Below are positions 1-10,630 of a DNA stretch of 64,000 nucleotides, piece by piece (position 1 is the stretch's first letter; every line of letters starts with the position of its first letter). The stretch is from Ligula intestinalis (Eukaryota > Platyhelminthes > Cestoda > Diphyllobothriidea > Diphyllobothriidae), in contig JAYGXS010000007.1 in NCBI GenBank assembly GCA_036362985.1, positions 5,294,014-5,358,013 on the forward strand, written 5' to 3'. The notes under the pieces were generated by a model. That model ran no database searches and was not told the origin of the DNA. It saw only the letters and a list, made by a program, of their open reading frames with translations. The translations under genes were made by a program, and so were the position numbers.

Positions 1-200
1 ACAGGAAACGGACAGATAATTATAGTACGCATGCGAATGGCCGCTATGAACTGTAAATACCATTTTATTTGTGCATGTTTCACCCCTATCTGCGCCTGGC
101 TCAGACTGTCCTACCATTACCTATAATTAAGGATTCTCGGCAGAATCCGAAACGTCAGAAAAATAAAACTTTTGTTTCAACTGAAGGACATTACCAGCAA
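1..200 (+). mobile_element. Ribozyme-bearing short unit (left edge copy)
   Basis: The opening sequence (ACAGGAAACGGACAG) matches the start of the 236-bp unit at 36086, including the TATAGTAC block, GAACTGTAAATACC and the ribozyme-like hairpin at 121-156. The left end is cut by the window edge and the right end diverges after about 180. Confidence 0.6.
121..157 (+). ncRNA. Hammerhead-like motif, decayed core
   Basis: Stem GGATTCT (131-137) pairs fully with AGAATCC (142-148) over a CGGC loop, directly followed by GAAACGTC (149-156). The CUGANGA box is decayed. Compared with the copy at 36219-36236 the loop-closing pair is T-A instead of C-G, a compensatory change. Confidence 0.5.
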
Positions 201-1080
201 AGACATGGGACACTAGGAAGGCCTTTTTGCTTTATTAGGCGTCATCGTCTAGTGATACTCAACTCTTGTTTCGGTAATCGCAGCTTCTTCTAAAATTTTT
301 CCTGGAAATTGCATCTCCATTCCTATTGGCAATCAAAGTTTTGCAATTTATATTTCAAACATTTTTCTCATTATGAAGTCTTGTTACAATTTGCCAGTTG
401 TGTAATCAAAGACATATGTACGTGTGGGTTTTTCCATGTGGTGACTTCTATATGTAGTTAGTAGACGACCAAGCGGCGCCTAAATGTTGTTTGAATGTAC
501 TATCTGCAGGTATAAGGTGACTTTTCTATGTAGTGTTAAGTTTTTGTTCCAATGCTTGTGCATACCAACGAATTGACCAGAAGGTACTGTCTCTAAGTAC
601 ATGTTGCTAAGTTTTCTGATATACTTTCACGCATATCTATAGTCTGGATCAGTGTGGTCAGGCTTGGGGTCGAGACGAGTCTGACTCCCCGCCAGCCGCA
701 CTCGTAAGGTCTGATACGCCACCGGGGGAGTCATGCAACGCCTGATGGAATTTGATGCGGATTGGCAGGCTTCGAAGCACGTGGGACAACAAACGCGGTC
801 AGTGCAGACGAGATCTTTGACTGTTGCCGTCCCGACACCGCGTTCCCCCCCCCGTCCTCCGACGAAGTGAGGGAGAAGAACGCTGATTAACAGGACGGCT
901 ACTAACACCCCCTCTCATCCTACAGTACGAATAGATATAGAGGCGGCAGAACAACAGCGTTTTAGATACCCATAAATACTGTGAGGTGCCGTACGGAAGC
1001 CCCCTCTGGTGATAGATGGCTGTCTGCTTTTGAGGCGCCAGGATAGAAAACCTCTATCTTACTTATACCATCACCATCTG
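200..1080. other. No gene seen
   Basis: AT-rich at first, then a GC-richer stretch at 640-900. No frame with splice sites or recognised motifs. Confidence 0.5.
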
Positions 1081-1112
1081 AGTACTACTTTTACAGCTAT
1101 CTGACTATGTCT

Positions 1113-1150
1113 CTGATGACGAATCCGCTGTGGATCTTGAACCTTCAGGC
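1113..1150 (+). ncRNA. Hammerhead-like motif, decayed 3' core
   Basis: An intact CTGATGA box is followed by a GAATCCGCTGTGGATCTT hairpin, but GAAAC has become GAACC. Downstream GCGATCAAGTCATCTTCTTC is the family's usual tail. Confidence 0.45.
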
Positions 1151-1899
1151 GAATAAAACTATTGTCCCAGCGATCAAGTCATCTTCTTCTCAGGAAACTC
1201 TTGTTCCCGTGATCGCTTGTTCTTCTCATTCATCAACTTAACACAAGTGTTTGATCGTCGCTGATCAGGACGTACACCACTGCCATAGGAACTGGATCTG
1301 CCGGCGATAATGGGACAATTTGCTTTCAGTGCAGAAAACTTACTTTGGATCTACTTCAATCTCTCTTCCCATACGTACCGTAATCCGATGGCCATTTACA
1401 ATCAGGATGGTCGGCGGTGAACCTGGACGCAGTGACTGGCAAACCTAAACAGCCTGCTTCCATATCTAATCTCTAATCTGGTCTCTTACTTCAACTGCAC
1501 TAGGTTTAATTTAATTCTATGGTCTTGGAATTATTGTATGTGCGAGAAACAAAAGGGCTCTGTCGGAATAGAACGGTTACATTGTCATAATCAAGAGCCG
1601 ATTATTCCGTTAGTTGGTAAATATGGAAGCCTTGAATTATACAGGGCATGCCAGATTTAAAAGAGCGTGCGATTGTTTATAGTGATTAATTAAGTATTTT
1701 GCAGGGAGTTGCCTTAAGGTAAGGTTCATGGGTAAAAGACTTGCCACTGCGATATTCAGCCTCGGTTACTTGTGGGAAGGCGAAGAATTGGGAAGCCAAA
1801 GTTGGCGGAATATTTTTTTCTGTAGGGAACAAGTAAAGATTATTTTGGAGAAAGTTGACTCTCAGACGAGTGTGTTCTACTCCCTAGCATGGTTGCATC

Positions 1900-2160
1900 C
1901 GTGGTGTAAGAGCGTGGAGTTGTCACAAGCGCCTGCAAAGCGGATTTTGTGTGCATCAACCTCAGGGAGGTGATTGGTCAGACCGGACCGGGGTCGGTCC
2001 CCGTGTGCGCCCAATCGCGAGAGAACACAGGATGCAGTTTGCGGCACTCTTGATTGGCCATCCCAGAGGCGAGGCGAGACTTGCGATGAGGTAACTCATG
2101 CCTGGCACTGCAGGTTCTGCAAATACAAGCGAACATACGAGTCCCAGAAAGTAATTGAGA
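1900..2160 (-). repeat. PLE-associated repeat, also at 5505-5725
   Basis: The segment with CAATCGCGAGAGAACACAGG and CCCAGAGGCGAGGCGAGACT is related to 5505-5725. On the minus strand both read a short Cys- and His-containing frame (CRTCSARHELPHRKSRLASG here). It adjoins the minus-strand ribozyme unit and is probably part of the same element or its common target. The function of the frame is unknown. Confidence 0.4.
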
Positions 2161-2194
2161 AGAAGACAACTCGATCGCTGGGGCAATACTTTTC

Positions 2195-2238
2195 ACCTGA
2201 TGTTTCGGCGTCCATCACGGATTCATCATCAAAGATAT
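2195..2238 (-). ncRNA. Hammerhead-like motif
   Basis: The minus strand reads TTGATGA, a short hairpin with GAATCCGTGATGGACGCC, then GAAACATCAGG. One core base is changed (C3 to T). It lies at the outer end of the left arm of the divergent PLE composite. Confidence 0.5.
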
Positions 2239-2336
2239 TAGCAGAAAACAGTAGCAGAAACGGGTAGTGCATGCACGGGAGTTTGCAGTATTTATAGGAT
2301 ACAGTCATTGCTGCAAACATACAGTGACAATTAACG

Positions 2337-2719
2337 TTAATTGCCTTCTTGTGCGTGGATAATTTGCTGGACGGCATGCGGGTTCTGACCTGTTGAACTT
2401 TCATCACGCGCAGCGGACGCGGGCATGATGATTGCTCGGCCACCTGGCCCTCCGGTGTTGGCGTAGGCTGACACCGTGGCCTGTCCGTTCCCCAAGTGGG
2501 GACTTGCTTTGGCCAAATTGGATCTCAGAATTGAATATGGATTGGGCAGATCGTTGCACTTGTTTATGCATTGGGGGCCCGTGAACCATGACTCAAGTAG
2601 TTCTCGGCTCACCCGATTGTCACCTCTTGCGAGAATTTCGGCCTCATCAAATTTGAACGTTTGGCCGGGTCTCGTCGAATAAGCCGCAACTTGAGAATTA
2701 GCATCATTTCGCCGCACTG
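2337..2719 (-). pseudogene. Penelope-like element, endonuclease C-terminal tail
   Basis: The minus strand reads NSQVAAYSTRPGQTFKFDEA, then EILARGDNRVSRELLESWF and NDLPNPYSILRSNLA. This is the C-terminal pattern of PLE proteins after the GIY-YIG nuclease: a H..TGH.FD-like start, then A.I..R...K..RL.LE.W and N.H.DLP..Y..L. The histidine of the first motif is Tyr here. Only the tail is present; no reverse transcriptase is seen nearby. Confidence 0.6.
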
Positions 2720-2825
2720 CTGCCGCGTGGCAGACTTCTCAGGACGCGAATTGCCGAACACGTGTCAACAGTGCGGCGAAATAATGTCAATTCTCAAGTT
2801 GCGGCTCATTCGACGAGACCCGGCC
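2663..2825. repeat. 57-bp inverted repeat with 49-bp loop
   Basis: Left arm 2663-2719 and right arm 2769-2825 are reverse complements with four mismatches by my count. Both arms are the same PLE coding segment (NSQVAA.STRPG) in opposite directions. Confidence 0.8.
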
Positions 2826-2961
2826 ACACATTCGATTTATCCACGCGCAAGTAGGCAATTAAAGTTAATTGTCGCTCTATGTTTGCAGTAATGACTGTGT
2901 TCTATAACTAATGCAAGGACCTGTGCATGTATTACCCGTTTCTGCTACTGTTTTCTGTTAA

Positions 2962-3006
2962 TGTCTCTGATGATGAATCCGCGACGGATGTCGAAACGTC
3001 AGGCGA
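2962..3006 (+). ncRNA. Hammerhead ribozyme-like motif, intact core (best copy of its lineage)
   Basis: CTGATGA (2967-2973) is followed by a hairpin with five pairs (2977-2981 with 2985-2989), then GAAACGTC (2993-3000). These match the conserved hammerhead boxes CUGANGA and GAAA with a UH cleavage site. Stem I can form between TGTCT (2962-2966) and AGGCG (3001-3005) with two G-T pairs. Helix III would be only the palindrome ACGT, so cleavage may need a dimer. Activity is inferred, not seen. Confidence 0.65.
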
Positions 3007-3059
3007 ATGAAAGTACTGTTCCAGCGATCGAGTTGTCTTCTTGTCAACTACAGGTACTA

Positions 3060-3700
3060 TATGAATATAGATCGACATCGCACCTTTGTCCACCCCATAA
3101 CCCACCTATCCTTACCAAGCCACTTGGGTATGACAGGAGGTGAAACCGCCACTGATTTATCCCGAGCCCGGATTCATCTTCAGTAGCTGCTTCCGTCTGC
3201 CTCCCCCTCTCTCAAACACCAGATAACTGTTCCAGCTTGTCAGGCAACTGGATAGAAGACACTGGGCTGAGGGCACGTCTTTTTTGGCATCTGCCTCTGC
3301 TTACCACGTGCCCTGCGCGAACACTGTGGGTAAATATGGCAGTTCGCAGCTAATTAGCGGGCCATAGGCTAATATGTATGTGGTTATGGTGATGCGTGAG
3401 GGGTGAATGACCCTAATGGGTGCGCAAACCGTGGCTGGAAAAGGTGTGAACTTGCACGATGCGTGGCATGTTCATGATTATTTTTCACGCTTGTTCACAC
3501 ATATAAATGAATAGGTCTATTCAGCGTAAGAAATAGAGACATGGGTTGCAGGTGGAGATCCGGAAGGACAAGGTTTTCACTCGTGCTATGATCGTCGTGC
3601 AGCTGACGAACCGGGCTGTTGCGTGATTGAACTGTGCAGTTGCACTTTGAAGGCAACAGTTTCTTCACTGTTTTCCCGAAAGAAATTTAAACAAGGTGAA
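3060..3700. other. No gene seen
   Basis: Unassigned spacer between the PLE composite and the MITE-like element. Confidence 0.5.
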
Positions 3701-3711
3701 TATCATGAGGT

Positions 3712-4289
3712 GAGCAGAATTTATCGACATCATAAAATTTCGTGACGTCTAATTCATCTGCAAACAGTCATTGCCTGATAATGAAGTAAATTAACTGTCC
3801 AATTAGAAGGGTGAAGCTTAATAGGTAAATAGGATGGGAAATCTGAGTCAAAATGTGGGTGCATAGTGAGGGGCAGATAATTATCACAGCAAAGCAATTC
3901 AGGTTACAGTGAAAGCCCGTGAAGTGTAATGAAAGGGGGGAGAGGAGGCAAAGCACAGGGCAGCAGTCGGTTATAACAGGGGGAGGGAGAAGGCGTGAGA
4001 GGGACTGAGGCGATCGATTTTTTTCCACGATAAGGCGAGGTTGATCACATAATCCATCTGCTTACAGAGTTCTGGTTTTCCTCTGCGTATTGCAGCGGTC
4101 TCGGCAAATCGTAGGAGACTTCAAGTCGCCGCCCGAAGTACGACCTTAAACGCGGTCTTTTGGTCTACTGCATGGGCAGTATCCACTAAGTGCTTTGTAA
4201 ACGAACTCTAAGGTATTTTATTTTCCGCCCTGGCCGTTCGTAGACGTATTAGAGGTCACGAAATTTTATGACGTCAATAAATTCTGCTC
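3712..4289. mobile_element. MITE-like element with about 38-bp terminal inverted repeats
   Basis: The left end GAGCAGAATTTATCGACATC and the right end, read on the other strand (GAGCAGAATTTATTGACGTC), share about 38 bp. The interior is G-rich with no coding frame. A second diverged copy lies at 42945-43456 in the same orientation. No transposase is present, so this is a non-autonomous DNA element. Confidence 0.65.
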
Positions 4290-4547
4290 AAATCGTGATC
4301 TTCGCTTTGTTTACGTTTCTTCATTGCTAGTTGTGGTTATTGGGTGTTTCGTATGATTGCTGCATCCCTGTTGCGTTGAATATGAACATGTTCAAGCTGA
4401 GCAACCCCAAAATTAGAACCTGTCATGGCGAGAAAAGCTTCAAGAAGTGTTCTCAATGGGTCTGGAGTTCGCAGAGTTATTGCAGGAGATTATAATAATT
4501 AGGTAGAACACTTGCCAGTGCAAACTTCCGGTCCGGTTAAAGAAGAG

Positions 4548-4600
4548 AAGAAGAAGAAGAAGAAAAAGAAGAAGAAGAAGAAGAGGAAGAAGAAGAAGGA
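4548..4600 (+). repeat. GAA-rich microsatellite
   Basis: An interrupted (AAG)n tract. Its minus-strand reading gives a meaningless Phe run. Confidence 0.9.
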
Positions 4601-4860
4601 AAACACCAAGGGAATGGAACAGTTTATTCTGTACAGAAGGAAGTGGAGATTAGGTTGGAGGAAATGAACACTTAGACAGGCGTGTATCTGGTCGCGGGGG
4701 CCGGCATTCGAGGTGTGAGAGCGTGAAGTGGTCACAAGCGCCTACTAAGTGGCCCTTTCTGTGCGCAACTATTCGGGGTCCAGATATAATATCGTGCTCA
4801 TCATCCCCGGAAGAGGACGAAGAAGAGTGGCAAGTGCCGCGACCAAATTGTATTCTTGCT

Positions 4861-4894
4861 GACGTTTCGAAAAGATGCTCGTTCTCATCGTCAG
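4861..4894 (-). ncRNA. Hammerhead-like motif, second lineage
   Basis: The minus strand reads CTGACGA, then GAGAA pairing with TTTTC around a GAGCAT-type loop, then GAAACGTC. N7 is C, which the CUGANGA consensus allows. It is positioned 3' of the PLE tail on the same strand. Confidence 0.55.
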
Positions 4895-5421
4895 AGCGTG
4901 GCGCCTACTCCTCCGCCGGCCTTGAATTAATGCGCCCCGCAGCGAACCGGTTGTTGTACCCATGTGCGATGCCCGTGCACTCGTCCACCCGTTGACTGTT
5001 GATTGGCGCCATCCTCTCCACTGTTATCGGCGCTGCGTCGGCCTGTTCCTCTGACTCCCCCGCGTTCGCGTCATCGCCTGCGCCTTCGTCGGCCTCCCCC
5101 TCGTTCGCGGTCTTACGGTTGCCCTCATGAGAACCCATGCCAAGCCGGTCATGTGACTCGCGCCGGTTGTCAACTCCACTCACTGTGGCGGACTGTCGGT
5201 TTTCCGTGTCGCCACTCTCCCGCCTGAGCGCCCCGCTCTGTGCGGGCGTGAGCCTTGCGCGGATGGCTTGATAGGCGGGATTCAACTCAATGGCTCTGTT
5301 GAGTGTGTCGGTCGAGGACCAGCTTTGGAGCACTAGTCTAGCCATTTTGTCACTGGCCCTGCCGATCACCCTTGCCTTCTCAAAGGCGAAACGTGTTTCC
5401 GCTGCTGCATGTGGCCGTAAA

Positions 5422-5460
5422 CCACGATGAGAACGAGCATGTTTTCGAAACGTCAGCAAG
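5422..5460 (+). ncRNA. Hammerhead-like motif, second lineage, plus strand
   Basis: Stem GAGAAC pairs with GTTTTC (one G-T pair) over a GAGCAT loop, then GAAACGTCAGCAAG. The upstream box is CCACGA instead of CTGACGA, so the core is damaged. With 4861-4894 it brackets the PLE tail in inverted orientation. Confidence 0.48.
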
Positions 5461-6035
5461 AATACAATTTGGTTCCAGCACTTGCCCCCTATTCTTCTTC
5501 CTCTTAAGTGGCCTTTGTATGCGTCAGCCTTAAGTAGACAATTGACCTCCGTGTGCGGCCGGTCACAAGAGGACAAGGGGTGCAAATTGCGGAACCTGTA
5601 ATCCGCTGTCCCAGAGGTCAGTCGAGAATTGCGATTAAGTGACCTCATGTCCGGTAGGTCGCCAGAGGTGTAGTCACTGCAGAGATGTTTCTGAGACATT
5701 CTAGTCTTGCATATCTGGCAGTTCACTTTAGTTGACGACTTTTTTCTACGCCTGGTGCAAGAAAGTGGTCAACGGCCTCCGAGGCGTTTTTGACGCATGG
5801 GTTCGCTGGCCAAAATTTGGGGTTGGTGTGATTTTGTTGCCGAGCAATCTTCACGCTCATTTCCGTCATGGGCGATGCAAGTTCAACAGTTCATTACCCG
5901 CATGTCGGTAATCAAGCCAGTAATGCTTAAGAGGGCAATTATCGTTAAATTTCGTTGTCATGAGTGCGTAGTAACGACTGTATCCTCTAGATAATGCAAA
6001 TTCCTATGCATGTATTGCTCACTTATGCTGGTGTC

Positions 6036-6076
6036 CCTCATGAAGAATCCGCGATGAATGTCGAAACGTCAGACGG
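6036..6076 (+). ncRNA. Hammerhead-like motif, damaged core
   Basis: CTCATGA replaces CTGATGA, then AGAATCCGCGATGAATGTC and GAAACGTCAG. Upstream the family's CCTATGCATGTATTGC block is recognisable, so the unit covers about 5930-6115. Confidence 0.45.
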
Positions 6077-6119
6077 ATAAATGTCATGTCCCGGCAATCG
6101 AGTCGTCCTCTTCTTATGC

Positions 6120-7080
6120 AAACGATATAATTGTGTCTACTGCACCCGGTACATTGATTTCATACACAATTAGATAGGTCAAACAGGGCGAAAATAAGAG
6201 ACCAGCTTGGGCAATTTGTGGGGCACAGCCCGTTCCACTTTGTACCTCCTTATAGCCTGCAACAAATGGTCGTTTTGAATATGTTCTCATTATGATAATT
6301 TTCACCTTCAGGGTCAGGGCAACCCTATGAGGTACTGAGACCCGCGTGACCGACCAGGGAATGCCTTACAATCTCTCCAGACTACGGAATCTTACGCAGA
6401 CAAATTTAATTAAGGAAACAAGGTCTATGAATAGTCCCTACCAAAGAGATCCTTCTGTACATACTTGGGCGTTGGGTTGATTGATAAGTCTTTACTTATA
6501 TAAACTCTTTTTCCGTCATTTTTCCGTGTAAGTGATAATGGACTCCACACTTGGGTCAATTCAAATTCAGCAAATATGCCAAATCAACTTAATGACGCCA
6601 TAACAGTTAAAGAGCTTTAAAAATAAACTTATTTTCCGATCTATGACTCATCTGTTATCTTAGGATTCGTTCAATTAACAATATTTTTAACTGTGTTACT
6701 TTATCATCGAACTGCTTTTGTACGTTTCGGCGAAAATGATTTGTAGGGCCCACCAGATATATATTCTCCCGCCCAACTGCTGAATGTATTTCGAGGTTAA
6801 ACATTTGATTTTTGGCTAGCTAGCAATTTCAGTAAATAATTGTGGCGGAGATGATCGAAGAATAGTAAATTAACTAAGATTATGCTTGTTTTAATACGCG
6901 AAATGGAATTATATTTAATCAACGTTAACCTTTATTACGTAGAATACGAAAGCTAGTCGAGGAAAATTTGACTGTATGAAGGCGGAATTTAACGAAAATG
7001 TAAATTAGTTCTCCTATAAGTGGAATTTAACGAAAAAAATTAAAGTCAGGTTACCGAACATTTGAAAGTAGTTTTTTATT
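6120..7080. other. No gene seen
   Basis: AT-rich, with short homologous direct motifs (GGCGGAATTTAACGAAAA and TGGAATTTAACGAAAAA near 6980-7035). No coding evidence. Confidence 0.5.
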
Positions 7081-7137
7081 ATAAATGGACGGGATTTTTT
7101 GCATCAATAATCATTCTTGTCGATGTTTCTTCCCCAG

Positions 7138-7739
7138 AGTCAAGAACAGGCTACGGCCGCAACCTCAAACAGGGAAAAGACCCACGTCAAGGCCCTTAGT
7201 GACGCTGAAGGCAGCACTCACGAACGGCACGGCGTCCGAGGGGCACACAACGGACGTGACGGACCCCTGATTTCGGCGCTGAGCGATGTCGAGGAGGCAC
7301 GTAGGGACCTCACCCAGTTTTGGTCCAAAATGGAACGACCACGACTACCCCTGGCGGAACTTATTTCCCAGCGGGAATTAACTCCGGCGCAAAGAGCAAC
7401 AATCACTTCATCCTATATACTGCAAAAGTCCAGAGATGAGACCCTAACTGGCGAAACACTGGCCACCTTCTTGCAGAAGCAAACGACAGAGGAAAAAACC
7501 TGTCAAGATGTAGCCACCCCCACCGACAGAAACCCTGGCATCTTTCAAACTCCCTGTCCGACACAGTCCGAGTGTGTGACAGCGGATGCAGGCCAGAAGA
7601 CGCCTTGCGGTGGCACCGGAGGACCCACTCGAGCTCGCACAACCCTAAGGAGACGCGGACACCGAGTGCCAGGCCCTACGGGTGACGGTCAGGACAAGCG
7701 GCTCGCCGTCCTCCTGCATGATGAGGATGTAATCTACAG
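7138..7739 (+). CDS. Orphan candidate exon, function unknown
   Basis: An open stretch of 602 bp with strong borders: TTTCTTCCCCAG before it and CTACAG|GTAACC after it. It encodes about 200 residues, rich in Thr, Arg and Glu, with no domain I recognise. Landmarks are RRDLTQFWSKMERPRLPLAE, RELTPAQRATITSSYILQKS, a Cys-spaced CPTQSECVTADAGQKTPC, and the end LAVLLHDEDVIYR. It starts in phase 0 and leaves two bases. No partner exon was identified. It could be a 5' exon of the RIN-like gene, an exon of another gene, or an unrecognised element frame. Base composition is more GC-rich than the AT-rich flank on its left. Confidence 0.4.
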
Positions 7740-7869
7740 GTAACCTGATGGTGTCCAGCGTTCCCTTAGCCTGGATTTCGCCACATCTCAGGCATTCTCT
7801 TCTAACACTGAAAAGAGATAAGTCATTAGAGAAGAAAAAGACGCGATCACTGGGATGGCAATTTTATTA

Positions 7870-8161
7870 TTCTGAGCTTTCGGCTTCACTCAAGAGATAA
7901 AAGAGCAAGCGGTGGCATGTTTTTGTAGTCGACCTGCGAGTCAATGGGGGAGGGAGAGGTTGGCATTCGTGATTGGTGCATGCTCAAACCGTCTCTTCGT
8001 CTCGTCTCTGTGCGCGTCCTTGGTACCGCGTCTTGAGTCCTTGGCGTGACACCGTGCGTGTCTGGACACGACCTGCGCCGTGCTTCTTGACTGCGCGCAT
8101 GGAGGGCAAAATAAGTAGGCGATATATCCACGCGCCTGTTAATGGAGTTGGAGTCTGACAC
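7870..8161 (-). pseudogene. Penelope-like element tail, frameshifted, with ribozyme remnant
   Basis: The minus strand reads SDSNSINRRVDISPTYFALH, the N.H.D.P..Y..L end of PLE proteins. An upstream part (SLEARTTGG) is in another frame, so the copy is broken. At the 3' side TGAAGCC is followed by GAAAGCTCAG (7874-7881 on the minus strand), a worn hammerhead-like 3' box with the AGCT palindrome. Confidence 0.48.
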
Positions 8162-8233
8162 TCAGGCCTCCAGTAGTTCTCGCCTGGGATATCCTGGGAT
8201 TCGCATGTTCGCTTGCATTAACAAGACCTTTAT

Positions 8234-8278
8234 TCGTCTGACGTTTCGACGTCCGTTATTGGTCCCTCATCAGCCAAA
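8234..8278 (-). ncRNA. Hammerhead-like motif, both boxes intact, weak stem II
   Basis: The minus strand reads CTGATGA (8273-8267), a 19-nt spacer, then GAAACGTC (8247-8240) and AGACGAATAAAG. Both core boxes are intact but the spacer pairs poorly, so activity is doubtful. Confidence 0.5.
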
Positions 8279-8618
8279 AATGGGTAATTCATACACAGGG
8301 AGGTTGCAGTATTCACAGGATATATTCGATATGCTATTGCATACTTATGACAATTAACAGCTCTCCTTATCGTAGATGGTTGTCCACTTGTGCGCTAAGG
8401 GCTTAACGATTGGTGTGCAGGCCGTCACCCGTCACACTTTCATAACAAGTGTTAGAATTAGGCGTAATGATTGTTCGGCCATCTGGTTCCCTAGTGTTGG
8501 CGTTAAAAGACGCGTTGGCCCATGCGTTCCCCAAGGGGCAGCAGCATGATGACTGTATTCTATAAATACGGCAAAAGCCTGTGCGTGGATTACCCGTTTC
8601 TGCTACTGTTTATGATAA

Positions 8619-8662
8619 TGTCTCTGATGAAGAATCCGTGATGGCCTGCGAAACTTCAGGCA
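8619..8662 (+). ncRNA. Hammerhead-like motif with GAAACTTC
   Basis: CTGATGA (8624-8630), then a worn hairpin and GAAACTTC (8650-8657). Stem I bases TGTCT and AGGC are kept. Confidence 0.5.
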
Positions 8663-8709
8663 ACTAAAAGCATTGTCCTAGCGATCGCATTGTCTTCTTT
8701 CTCTCAAAA

Positions 8710-9470
8710 CTCCTAGCCTTCCAAGACTTATCACATGCTTTACAGAATATACAGTTTCAAAAAGTTAAAGCCCATGCAACAAGCCCCAGTAACGATTCAA
8801 ATACTTCTCCTGATGAAGGAAGATATACTACTACAAGTCCTAGAAATTAACATGACTTTCTACTAGTACATAAAGGAGCCCGAACGGGTGCGATTGTGGG
8901 CATTACTTTTATCTATTTTTCGGATCGTAGTTTCATAGCTCCACAAAATGTCATCTGAATGTTAGCATTGTTCAAAGGTATTGTTCAGTAACCTTTGCAA
9001 TACTCCCTTCCGCATTCGGATCATATTAATGGAAATGCAAATTTTTCAACAACAGCGTTGTAATTAACGATATTCAATGGATTTGGGAATTCCAACTTCA
9101 TGAACAGCCCGTAACACAGATGGCATTTGGCTCGTATGACACGTTTCGAGTACATATTCTTACCTTTGGGGTTTTATTGATATCTGTGGCCCTCCGAAGC
9201 ACTGCCTATGGACTCTCTGAATAGTTCCAACAGCTTCCAGTATATGGATAACCTTACAAATTGCAAGTTGCGTGGACGAATCACTTTGATCCTCCCCCCG
9301 AAACTGTCATTGTATTTCGATTGCGTCTTCAAACTTCCGATAACAGTTTCCTGTTGTGTTCCATTGTTTTAACTAAATTTGGGTGCACCACGTCTAAAAA
9401 TAACGAAATTCAATTGACTTATCGGCTGTTAAAGTCTGTATCCACATTTAGATTGTTGGAAAGTGTTATA
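8710..9470. other. No gene seen
   Basis: Ordinary AT-leaning spacer. A 94-codon frame at 9261 has no splice or homology support. Confidence 0.5.
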
Positions 9471-9477
9471 ACTGAGT

Positions 9478-9905
9478 GTAATCCTGTGTCAACAGTGGTT
9501 ATGTCCCTCAGTTACGTGTTAGGAAGAGAAGGCAGAAAAGGATAGCAGATAGCACTTTACTGTTACTAGTTTTGCTTGTACATCAGCGTTGTCTTCTGCC
9601 GTCGGTAGCTCGTCTCGGCCAACAGCACGTCTTGTCAATAGCAGCCGAATCTCGGGTCGTCGGCAGCTTCTTCAGCAACAGGCTGGCGTTCTGCTCGCAG
9701 CCTCGCTATTTAAGGGCCAGTATTCATTGCTCCCCATTGGCTCTCCACGAGTGGCCGTGCGCGCGCTTGCTTACGCACGCCTGTGCATGTGTCCCCACCG
9801 TGACCTCCCGATAGCGGCAACGTGGCCCCGGGGCAGTCTCGCTTGCGCGTGCCTCCTTTGTCCTGGCCCAATGTCCTTCCTTTGAAGGTCGCTTGTAGCT
9901 ACATG
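9478..9905 (+). repeat. Dispersed repeat with TATA-like box, copy 1 (copy 2 at 38345-38755)
   Basis: The copies share TGTGTCAA, the GAAGAGAAGG block, GCAGCCTCGCTATTTAAGG and ATTGCTCCCCATYGGCTCTC, and end near GAAGGTCGC / GAAAGTCGC. A TATA-like element in a terminal-repeat-sized unit of about 420 bp suggests a solo LTR or a promoter-bearing short element. No TG..CA ends or target-site duplication were confirmed. Confidence 0.55.
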
Positions 9906-10404
9906 AACCGGGCCCCAGTAAGGTCCCTTTGTTCTGGTACCTTCAAGATTGGCCGAGTGATAAATCGCGTGCGGGACGTCCCAGCAGAAAGCCGTTTAAA
10001 ATACCAGTGAAATTTATTCAACACCACTTAAAAAATTAATCGCTTCTTAAAAATAAATCGCATCGAGTAAACACATAATCAATAGGGGTGTAGGGGAGGG
10101 GATGAAATCTGTTGTCCACAACTACATGCGATGAAGCAAGATTCCAGTCTGAAGGCTGACACATTCCGCTTGGATTTGGTGCTTGGTCTCAAACAAACAA
10201 AAAGATGTAAAGAAGATCAAGGCGCGATCGCTGGGATAGTACTTGTGTTAGTCTGCGTTTTCTGACTTATACAGGAAGCCGCCTTCAGAGGTAACGAGAG
10301 TACGGCACAAATAAGGTTTTTCTGTGGTCAGCTTGGGGAAAATAGGGGATGGGGGAAGGGGGCGGGGAGGCGGGGGCCGCATTCATGATTGGTTTAGTCC
10401 ACGC

Positions 10405-10630
10405 TCACTTCTTCTCAATTTGTCTTATCCGTGTGCATTCTTGGCGTTCTTGCGTGCGTCCATGGGTGAGAACTGGGCCGTGCTTCTTGGCCGCGCGATC
10501 GTAGGACATGATAGCAGTCGGGATATCGATATGTCTGTTGATGGAGTTGGTGTCCGATACCCAAGCCTCCAATCGTTCTCGCTCTGTCTTATTACTGGCT
10601 CGTGCCATGATCAGCATGTCAGTTTATTTT
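10405..10630 (-). pseudogene. Penelope-like element tail
   Basis: The minus strand reads ARASNKTERERLEAWVSDTN and then SINRHIDIPTAIMSYDRAAK, the PLE endonuclease tail pattern, followed by a low-complexity His/Arg region. Neighbouring 10200-10260 (GGCGCGATCGCTGGGATAG) is the worn 3' unit in the same orientation. Confidence 0.58.

Larger units (their letters stand above)
2163..3050. mobile_element. Divergent PLE composite with a ribozyme motif at each end
   Basis: Two PLE 3' ends diverge from a centre near 2744. The left copy (minus) carries coding tail and ribozyme motif; the right copy (plus) keeps only 57 bp of coding sequence and then the same 3' region. Shared blocks include CCACGC.CAAG.AGGCAATTAA, TGTTTGCAG.AATGACTGT and ACCCGTTTCTGCTACTGTTT. 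The left arm holds about 300 bp that the right arm lacks. Penelope-type elements are known for inverted terminal repeats, which fits. Confidence 0.6.
4690..5500 (-). pseudogene. Penelope-like element tail with 3' ribozyme motif
   Basis: Minus-strand residues ETRFAFEKARVIGRASDKMA, then RLVLQSWSSTDTLNRAIEL and NPAYQAIRARL (about 5400-5240) carry the PLE endonuclease tail pattern. An acidic low-complexity extension (ANEGEADEGAGDDANAGESE) follows to about 4905. The hammerhead-like motif at 4861-4894 lies just downstream on the same strand, and the tail GGTCCAGATATAATATCGTG ends the unit near 4778. The minus frame is open from 5726 to 4905, but it spans unrelated repeats and is not one gene. A related copy lies at 44740-45010. 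Confidence 0.58.
8165..8710. mobile_element. Second divergent pair of ribozyme-bearing PLE ends
   Basis: A minus-oriented unit (8165-8540, ribozyme motif at 8240-8273, coding remnant around 8450-8540 related to 2400-2500) is followed by a plus-oriented unit (8545-8710, motif at 8624-8657). The layout repeats that of 2163-3050. Confidence 0.55.

Noticed and set aside
4499..4735. Minus-strand frame with a long Phe run
   Set aside because: It is the reverse of the GAA microsatellite.
4905..5726. A 273-codon minus-strand open frame as a single gene
   Set aside because: It crosses a PLE tail, a ribozyme-bearing unit and an unrelated repeat segment; only part of it (about 5400-4910) has recognisable protein text.
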